From: CAMBDR01 sp046597185
GTDB taxonomy: Bacteria > Pseudomonadota > Gammaproteobacteria > Burkholderiales > Burkholderiaceae_D
Assembly: GCA_046597185.1 (NCBI GenBank)
Contig: JBKJLF010000912.1
Span: 1 to 10,201, forward strand
Direction: 5' to 3'
DNA length: 10,201 nt
Both the position numbers and the translations under genes were made by a program. The notes below the pieces were generated by a model. That model made no database searches. It worked only from the letters and a program-made list of their open reading frames with translations, and was not told the origin of the DNA. Below are positions 5,523-10,201 of the stretch, piece by piece (the stretch's first letter is position 1; every line of letters starts with the position of its first letter).

Positions 5523-7385
5523 TTAACTATCCAGATGTGAAATCAGCAACCGCCCGGTTTCCGAATCCAATTCGGAAATCCGACTGTTAGCCTCGGTATC
5601 AAGCGAAATACCCACCGATAAAATATCGATCAGGAGCAATTGCAGCACGCGCGAAATCATCGACAAGAACAGCGTGCTTTCTTCGGTATGATCCACCGCC
5701 AAACAAACGCTGGCGCGCTTGGCCAAAGGCGAATTGCTGCCAGTAATCGCAATCACATCCGCACCAGCCGCCCGTGCCGCATCCACCGCATCCAATAGCT
5801 CTTGCACCTTGCCGGAGTTGGATATGGCAATGACCACATCACCCGGCTTCAATAATTGCGCTGCCAGACTAAATAAATGCGCGTCGCCATACGATGCCGT
5901 CGGAATGCGGAAACGGAAAAATTTGTGCTGACCATCCAATGCCACCACGCGTGAATTTCCCATGGCGTAAAATTCGACCCGATTGGCCTGGCGCATCAAA
6001 TTAATCGCACGCTCAATCGATTTAACATCAACCTGATCGCGAAACTTCAAAATGGCCGACACCGTATTATTGATGACTTTGGCACTCAAATCATAGGTAC
6101 TGTCACTAACCCGCACCTGAGAGTGGCGCACCGGTATGGTGCCGGTCAAGCTACTGGCAAATTTGAGTTTGAAATCCGCCAAACCCAAAAAACCGAGCGA
6201 ACGGCAAAACCGGATCACCGTGGGTTGGCTTACTTCTGCCATACGCGCGATTTCTGCAATCGGTTCGTTGAGCATGCTGCGCGGATGCTCCAGCACCAGG
6301 GTAGCCACCCGTTGTTCGGCCGGCGTCAGCTCCAACTGCAATTGCAGGATACGATCCATCAATGAATTGGTGCCATTGCGGCCGCGCAAGTGCTCAGACA
6401 AAATGGCGGACACCCCATGAAAGGCCGGATTGGGTGTGGTAATCACATAAGTGGGAATATTGGCCACAAAATTACTGAAGCGCCCCTTGGCTTCAAATTG
6501 GGCGCGAAACGGTGATTGGGCAAACCATGCGCCCATGCGCGGCACAATCCCACCACCAATAAAAATCCCCCCGGTCGCACCCAAGGTCACCGCCAGATTA
6601 CTCGCCACCCCGCCCAACATGCGACAAAAACATTCCAGCGTTTCGACGCACAGGGGATCACCCTGATCCAGGCCTGCCGATAAAATATCCAACATACTCA
6701 TTGGCTCTACCACCTGCCCCGCCATTTCAGCCACGGTTTGATAAATCAATTCGATACCAGGGCCAGAAACGATACGCTCGGCCGATACATGCGGCCACTG
6801 CTGCCAAGCCCGTTTCAAGACTTCATATTCCTGTTCGTTCGAAGGCGCAAAGTTGACGTGCCCCCCTTCACTGCCCAGGGTAACAAAACCATCTGCCGTT
6901 GGAATCAAGCCCGACACACCCAAACCTGTCCCCGGACCCAATAAACCAATCACGGAATTTTCCAGCGCATTGCCCGTCCCTACCTGCATGCGCTCGTGCG
7001 CTTTCAAACCGGGCAAGGACATGGCCAAGGCGGTAAAGTCGTTCACCACCAATAAGGTATGCAACCCTAATTCACGCCGCACCGCTTCGATCGAGAATGA
7101 CCAATCCCGATTTGTCATGCAGACCATATCACCTTCAATCGGATTGGCCACGGCCAAGGCGGCATGCTGCAACCTGACCTCACCCTGTTCTGCCAAATAA
7201 CTACGTAACAAGGGCATAAATCCGGAATAATCCTGGCATTTGAAAACACTAATCGCTTGCAATACCCCCGGCTCCGTTTCCAATGCAAAGCGGGCATGCG
7301 TTGCGCCGACATCGGCTAACAAACGCGGCCCATCTGCAAAGGCATTGCGACTCGTTTTGAGGGCAATTTCAGGCTCTATTTTCAT
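5523..7385 (-). CDS. glk: Bifunctional glucokinase / RpiR-family regulator HexR
   Basis: A 620-residue fusion. Residues about 20-335 are a bacterial glucokinase: phosphate loop LADVGATHARFAL (23-35), catalytic Asp116 in VVNDFTAL, GPGTGLG (150-156), glucose-binding SEGGH (172-176) and IFIGGG (274-279). It makes glucose 6-phosphate from glucose and ATP. Residues about 342-620 are a HexR-type regulator: an N-terminal helix-turn-helix (about 374-399, IAEIARMAEVSQPTVIRF) and a SIS sugar-phosphate domain (about 470-590, with ISNSGK at 521-526). HexR proteins repress Entner-Doudoroff and glucose genes and, in Pseudomonas, release DNA on binding KDPG. The fusion is known in Burkholderia and relatives, where zwf and pgl are common neighbours; here they are absent. 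It lies 57 bp after the SHOCT gene on the same strand, probably co-transcribed, and is convergent with alaC. The ribosome site at the ATG is weak. Confidence 0.97.
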   Translation of the reverse strand: MKIEPEIALKTSRNAFADGPRLLADVGATHARFALETEPGVLQAISVFKCQDYSGFMPLLRSYLAEQGEVRLQHAALAVANPIEGDMVCMTNRDWSFSIEAVRRELGLHTLLVVNDFTALAMSLPGLKAHERMQVGTGNALENSVIGLLGPGTGLGVSGLIPTADGFVTLGSEGGHVNFAPSNEQEYEVLKRAWQQWPHVSAERIVSGPGIELIYQTVAEMAGQVVEPMSMLDILSAGLDQGDPLCVETLECFCRMLGGVASNLAVTLGATGGIFIGGGIVPRMGAWFAQSPFRAQFEAKGRFSNFVANIPTYVITTPNPAFHGVSAILSEHLRGRNGTNSLMDRILQLQLELTPAEQRVATLVLEHPRSMLNEPIAEIARMAEVSQPTVIRFCRSLGFLGLADFKLKFASSLTGTIPVRHSQVRVSDSTYDLSAKVINNTVSAILKFRDQVDVKSIERAINLMRQANRVEFYAMGNSRVVALDGQHKFFRFRIPTASYGDAHLFSLAAQLLKPGDVVIAISNSGKVQELLDAVDAARAAGADVIAITGSNSPLAKRASVCLAVDHTEESTLFLSMISRVLQLLLIDILSVGISLDTEANSRISELDSETGRLLISHLDS

Positions 7386-7408
7386 GGTCTCATATTCCGA
7401 TTCTTATG

Positions 7409-7430
7409 CGGCCAAGTGACTACCTGGCCG
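7409..7430 (-). other. Hairpin between the SHOCT gene and glk-hexR
   Basis: As RNA from the - strand, nine base pairs (one G-U) form around an AGUC loop, with CGGCCA and TGGCCG as the outer arms. No U run follows, so it is unlikely to stop transcription fully. It could pause polymerase or set relative levels of the two genes. Confidence 0.45.
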
Positions 7431-7442
7431 GATGCAACACGA

Positions 7443-8342
7443 TCACAAATCTTTCAGGATTTCCCGGCGCTTGGCCTGATACTCTTCTTCCGAAATCAAA
7501 TTCTGCTCACGCAAGCGCTTGACTGCTTTCAGGCGGGCTTCCTGTACCTGGAAAAATTGCTCAGTGCCCTTGGCGGGGGGGGGGGCTGGCACCGGGGCAG
7601 GCGCTGCTGGTGCAACGGCCGCAGGGGCAGCATTGCCGACACTTTGATAAACCGTCGCATCGCCAACCCCCTGGGTGGTAGCGGGGCCGACTACCGTTTG
7701 CGGTGGTGGCGGGGCTGAGGCAGGTGCGCCCAAAGGAATAATGACCCAGTCGCCACGGGGTTGAGTCAACCCATCGGCCATGAGCTGCACTTTCGAAGCA
7801 GCCGTTCTGCTACCAAATTCAAACGCTCGCGCTTGCCGGGTTCCCTTCCATGCCTGAAAGAAATCGGCATTGACTTCGCCAAAAATCAAATTCAAGCCGC
7901 GCTCATCCAAAAATGCCGTGCCACTGTGAGCCAGCCGATTGGCAAAAATACCGCCATTAGCACGGGAGGTAATAAAGAAGCGCAAATCATGCTGTGGTTC
8001 GGCACGGCCAATCGCCGTCACCAAACCACGCGCCAATTCCTGAGCGGCGTCTTCACCTAATATGGGCAGCGCCTTGGCACCGGACTTGACGCTAATCTTA
8101 TTCAATAGCAGCGCCAATGGATCAACATTCAAGTTGCGTGGATGGGCATTGCGGTTTGCCCCCGACCATAAATACACTTGATCAAATTGCCCTGCGCTCC
8201 ACATCAGATTCTTCGCCTCGCAGCGTGGGCAGGCATCATAACGGATATCATCACTGCCCGCCCATGCCGCTGGCGCATTAATTACACTCAGCGTCACGAT
8301 CAGAGCAGCATTGCCCCACACCAACATTTTTCGATTCGACAT
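7443..8342 (-). CDS. Secreted SHOCT-domain protein of unknown function
   Basis: A 299-residue protein I cannot name. Residues 1-28 look like a signal peptide (positive start, hydrophobic stretch about 7-21, cleavage after AWA), so it is probably periplasmic or secreted. A CxxC pair (Cys38, Cys41) opens the mature part. Residues about 45-205 form an unrecognised globular region with GQFDQVYLW, LARGLVTAIG and NLIFGE stretches. Residues 206-258 are an Ala/Pro-rich linker. Residues 267-299 are a SHOCT short helical hairpin (LKAVKRLREQNLISEEEY), a domain usually placed at protein ends and thought to aid oligomerisation. The start at ATG 8342 is supported by AGTGAG upstream and the fit of the signal peptide; an in-frame GTG at 8378 would add twelve residues. 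An 11-base C tract encodes residues 253-256. glk-hexR follows 57 bp downstream. Confidence 0.85.
   Translation of the reverse strand: MSNRKMLVWGNAALIVTLSVINAPAAWAGSDDIRYDACPRCEAKNLMWSAGQFDQVYLWSGANRNAHPRNLNVDPLALLLNKISVKSGAKALPILGEDAAQELARGLVTAIGRAEPQHDLRFFITSRANGGIFANRLAHSGTAFLDERGLNLIFGEVNADFFQAWKGTRQARAFEFGSRTAASKVQLMADGLTQPRGDWVIIPLGAPASAPPPPQTVVGPATTQGVGDATVYQSVGNAAPAAVAPAAPAPVPAPPPAKGTEQFFQVQEARLKAVKRLREQNLISEEEYQAKRREILKDL
7575..7585 (-). repeat. Homopolymer C11 tract (G11 on + strand) inside the SHOCT gene
   Basis: Eleven consecutive C on the coding strand encode part of an Ala-Pro-Pro-Pro stretch in the linker. Loss of one C leads to TGA at 7531-7529 and gain of one C leads to TGA at 7563-7561. 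Both cut the protein before the SHOCT domain. Confidence 0.95.
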
Positions 8343-8354
8343 ATTTTTCTCACT

Positions 8355-8382
8355 TTTATAATAGTAAACTTGACCCACTCAA
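8355..8382 (-). promoter_or_regulatory. Candidate promoter of the SHOCT-glk-hexR unit
   Basis: On the - strand TTGAGT (8382-8377), a 16-bp spacer and TATAAA (8360-8355) resemble a sigma-70 promoter. A CTTGA/TCAAG inverted repeat (8369-8383) overlaps its -35 box. The start point would lie only a few bases before the ATG and would lose the ribosome site, so the call is doubtful. Confidence 0.25.
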
Positions 8383-8418
8383 GACGCATCAGTACGCCTG
8401 ACAAAATTACCCGACGAC

Positions 8419-8433
8419 AGTAGCCTAGCTACA
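8419..8433. promoter_or_regulatory. Candidate HexR-like palindrome near the SHOCT gene
   Basis: GTAGC-CTA-GCTAC is a perfect palindrome (8420-8432) with the GTAG-N5-CTAC layout. The published HexR consensus is TGTARTWWWAYTACA, which has the same half-site spacing; the right half CTACA fits fully, while the centre and the first base do not. It lies about 37 bp upstream of the -35 candidate of the SHOCT-glk-hexR unit. Confidence 0.4.
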
Positions 8434-8530
8434 GCGATACCATTAGCCGGTTAAAAAATAAATTGCTCCGGCCTGCATCAAGTTAAACAGTTCATCCAAA
8501 GCAAACACCTCCCAAAAAACCAAATTTTTT

Positions 8531-8544
8531 CCAAAGCGCTTGGA
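8531..8544. promoter_or_regulatory. Candidate LacI-family operator upstream of lamB
   Basis: AAGCGCTT (8534-8541) is a perfect palindrome with the central CG typical of LacI-family sites, extended by matching C (8532) and G (8543). Maltose genes of several proteobacteria are controlled by LacI-family repressors, so it may serve lamB. No such regulator is visible in the window. Confidence 0.35.
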
Positions 8545-8590
8545 CAAAACCCCTCATGTGCAAACAGAAGTATAGGCTATTTGGTTCATT

Positions 8591-8605
8591 TGTAGCTGAA
8601 CTACG
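8591..8605. promoter_or_regulatory. Second candidate HexR-like palindrome, lamB side
   Basis: TGTAG-CTGAA-CTACG has the same GTAG-N5-CTAC layout as the site at 8419-8433 and matches 12 of 15 positions of the HexR consensus TGTARTWWWAYTACA. Outer TT (8589-8590) and AA (8606-8607) extend the symmetry. Confidence 0.45.
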
Positions 8606-8607
8606 AA

Positions 8608-8656
8608 AATGAAAACAGGCAAAAAAGTCGGAATTGACGAAGACATTGTTTTCATT
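8608..8656. repeat. 9-bp perfect inverted repeat with 31-nt spacer
   Basis: AATGAAAAC (8608-8616) and GTTTTCATT (8648-8656) are reverse complements. A smaller GTC/GAC pair (8627-8629, 8636-8638) has nearly the same centre, and a further GAATGAA occurs at 8737-8743. The role is unknown. Confidence 0.6.
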
Positions 8657-8691
8657 CAACATAAATACCACACTTTATCGCATAAAAACAG

Positions 8692-8710
8692 CCAAAAAGT
8701 GGGGTTTTGG
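8692..8710. other. CCAAAA/TTTTGG stem-loop
   Basis: CCAAAA (8692-8697) and TTTTGG (8705-8710) form a 6-bp stem around a 7-nt loop. No T run follows the stem on the + strand and no ORF ends here, so it is not called a terminator. Confidence 0.4.
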
Positions 8711-8886
8711 TAGCCAACATTAGAATTGTATGACAGAATGAATCCTGTAATTTAACAAGACTACATAAAAGTGCGTTCAACTCGAGTGCTATATCGGGTA
8801 AAAAAACTTACAGAAAAGTCATTAAGAGTGATCATCATGTTGGCGCGGCGAAGGTTACGTGACAAAGGGAAAGAGTCGATTCGTAC

Positions 8887-8904
8887 CAGGCGACCTGTTT
8901 TTTT
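8887..8904 (+). terminator. Weak intrinsic-terminator-like site in the lamB leader region
   Basis: CAGG-CGA-CCTG is a 4-bp stem followed at once by seven T. The stem is short for a full terminator. If transcription of lamB begins upstream of here it could act as an attenuator; otherwise it could end a short upstream RNA. Confidence 0.25.
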
Positions 8905-8942
8905 GATGTTACCGCCACGCATCGGAATGTAACGAGAGTAGC

Positions 8943-8961
8943 AAAAAAAAAGTAGTTTAAT
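8943..8961 (+). promoter_or_regulatory. Candidate lamB -10 box after an A9 tract
   Basis: TTTAAT (8956-8961) matches 5 of 6 bases of a -10 box and would give a leader of about 60 nt. No -35 box is seen at a normal distance, which would suit an activator-dependent promoter. Nine A (8943-8951) lie in the spacer. Confidence 0.3.
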
Positions 8962-9027
8962 GAAATTGAGCACCGCTCATCAACATCACCGGGTTCACAC
9001 CCCACCTTTTACTGTTTAGGAGAAATA

Positions 9028-10201
9028 ATGAACAAATGCATCATGAAGACCCTGCCAGCCGCGCTCGCATTGGCCTTAACTGCATCGGCAGCACAAGCTG
9101 GTGTTTCAGCGATTGAGTTTGGCGGATATTTCCGCTCCGGCCTTGGTACCTCCAGCAAAGGCGGCAAAGAAGCTTGTTTTGGTTTGGCAGGTGCCGGTTC
9201 CAAATACCGCTTGGGTAACGAATGCGAAACCTATGGCGAATTAGCTTTGGGCGGTGAAGCATTCAAAGGCCAAGGCGGCTTTACGATGCGCGTCAATACG
9301 CGTTTGGCTTATGTTTTGAATCAAAATGGTGATTTTGAAACTTCCTTGAATAATGCCAATGGTGGCCAAGGCCCGGCTTTCCGTGAGGCCAATGTGGTTG
9401 CTGAAAACATCGGCAGCGGCGCATTCTCCAAAGCACGTGCTTGGGTCGGTAAGCGTTTTTATGAACGAAATGATGTTCATATGACCGATTACTACTACCT
9501 TAACAATAGCGGCCCGGGCGCTGGCGTGGAAAACATTGATGCCGGTTTCGGTAAATTCGCCTATGCTGTCATTCGTACTGCTGACACCGACAAGCGCGAA
9601 GTACTGGGCCACGACTTCCGTTTTTCCGACATCAAAACCAATCCGGACGGCAATTTACTATTAGGTTTGATCATCAATCAACGTCGTGTTAATTCCGACG
9701 CAGGTGCTGCACCGATCGCCCAAGGTACGATGTTTACTGCTCAACACTTCCAGGGCAATTTCTTTGGTGGCTTTAATAAAGTGGCATTCCAATATGCAAC
9801 AGGTAGCCAAGCTGGTGGCGGTGGCGGCGGTGTTGATTTCGGTCAGCACAAAGACAGCACCATGGCACGTATCGTGGAACAATTCGTGTTCCAGAACAAA
9901 GAATGGTCTGGCATGGGTACTTTTGTGTTCCAGGACAAGAAAGATGGTGCCAACGGCCGCCATAGCAAGTGGACGTCATTGGGTATTCGCCCAATTTATC
10001 ACTTCGCTGACAACATGAGTCTGGCCATGGAATTGGGTCATGATCGCGTTAAAGATGATGGCCTGGCGACTCGCACCCTGACCAAATTTACCATTGCACC
10101 ACAATTGTCGGCTGGCAATAGCTTCTGGTCACGTCCTGTATTGCGCGCTTTCTACACTTACGCAAAATGGAATGACGCAGCACAACGCGCTGCTGGCGCA
10201 G
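9028..10201 (+). CDS. lamB: LamB-type maltoporin (3'-partial)
   Basis: Outer-membrane trimeric 18-strand beta-barrel porin for maltose and maltodextrins. The 391 visible residues match the LamB family: signal peptide 1-24 ending AQA, SKYRLGNECETY (58-69), GKRFYERNDVHMTDYYY (141-157), SGPGAGVENID (161-171) and FWSRPVLRAFYTYAKW (366-381). Cys50 and Cys66 align with the disulfide pair of E. coli LamB. The frame runs off the right edge without a stop; the last barrel strands are missing. The start is well fixed by AGGAGA 4 nt before the ATG, preceded by an intergenic leader. A six-glycine run (263-268) sits in what should be an external loop. It is divergent from the SHOCT-glk-hexR unit. With glucokinase close by, a maltodextrin-to-glucose 6-phosphate route is a reasonable inference; other mal genes may follow outside the window. 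Confidence 0.96.
   Translation, partial: MNKCIMKTLPAALALALTASAAQAGVSAIEFGGYFRSGLGTSSKGGKEACFGLAGAGSKYRLGNECETYGELALGGEAFKGQGGFTMRVNTRLAYVLNQNGDFETSLNNANGGQGPAFREANVVAENIGSGAFSKARAWVGKRFYERNDVHMTDYYYLNNSGPGAGVENIDAGFGKFAYAVIRTADTDKREVLGHDFRFSDIKTNPDGNLLLGLIINQRRVNSDAGAAPIAQGTMFTAQHFQGNFFGGFNKVAFQYATGSQAGGGGGGVDFGQHKDSTMARIVEQFVFQNKEWSGMGTFVFQDKKDGANGRHSKWTSLGIRPIYHFADNMSLAMELGHDRVKDDGLATRTLTKFTIAPQLSAGNSFWSRPVLRAFYTYAKWNDAAQRAAGA

Larger units (their letters stand above)
8343..9027. other. AT-rich regulatory spacer between SHOCT-glk-hexR and lamB
   Basis: These 685 bp lie between divergent genes and contain no credible CDS: short frames lack ribosome sites and family resemblance. The stretch is AT-rich and unusually dense in palindromes and hairpins, including a small TGAGC/GCTCA hairpin at 8967-8979. 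A small RNA cannot be excluded. Confidence 0.75.

Noticed and set aside
7416..7718. Gly/Arg-rich open frame of 100 codons on the + strand through the G11 tract
   Set aside because: It is the antisense reading of the SHOCT gene, which has a signal peptide and a recognisable C-terminal domain.
8761..8973. Open frame of 70 codons on the - strand in the lamB spacer
   Set aside because: No ribosome site, no recognisable family, and it sits in AT-rich palindromic DNA; treated as chance.

Overview
The window looks like the chromosome of a betaproteobacterium of moderate GC content, most likely order Burkholderiales (Oxalobacteraceae would fit). The main pointers are a one-chain glucokinase-HexR fusion, a form known from Burkholderia and relatives, and a uroporphyrinogen methyltransferase gene directly after cysN. 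Genus is not resolved. Six CDSs plus one running off the right edge fill most of the sequence; there are no rRNAs, tRNAs, insertion sequences or CRISPR arrays.

Left block (1-2330, + strand): the 3' part of cysN (sulfate adenylyltransferase GTPase subunit) is followed by cobA/cysG-type uroporphyrinogen-III C-methyltransferase, which starts at a TTG behind a strong ribosome binding site. Together they serve assimilatory sulfate reduction: CysN activates sulfate, and CobA makes the precursor of siroheme, the sulfite reductase cofactor. CobA ends in a PTSQ tandem repeat.

Middle block (2353-5297): a Fic-family protein with an N-terminal winged-helix-like region and a degenerate catalytic motif lies on the - strand, convergent with cobA and divergent from alaC (alanine transaminase, +). 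The roughly 0.3 kb between fic and alaC carries several TGGCAC boxes and inverted repeats, suggestive of a multi-site operator for fic.

Right block (5523-10201): on the - strand, a secreted SHOCT-domain protein of unknown function lies 57 bp upstream of the glucokinase/HexR fusion, probably in the same transcript. Divergent from them, across a 685-bp AT-rich spacer rich in palindromes, is a LamB-type maltoporin (+) cut by the window end. This makes a plausible sugar unit: the porin admits maltodextrins, Glk phosphorylates the released glucose, and the HexR domain may regulate both directions. The spacer holds two GTAG-N5-CTAC palindromes resembling HexR sites and one LacI-type palindrome.

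The signals most worth a second look are an 11-base C tract in the SHOCT gene, where gain or loss of one base removes the SHOCT domain; the TGGCAC box cluster at fic; the HexR-like palindromes; and the CobA tail repeat. No clearly new multi-gene system is evident. The self-contained fic/operator unit is the best candidate for unexplained biology.
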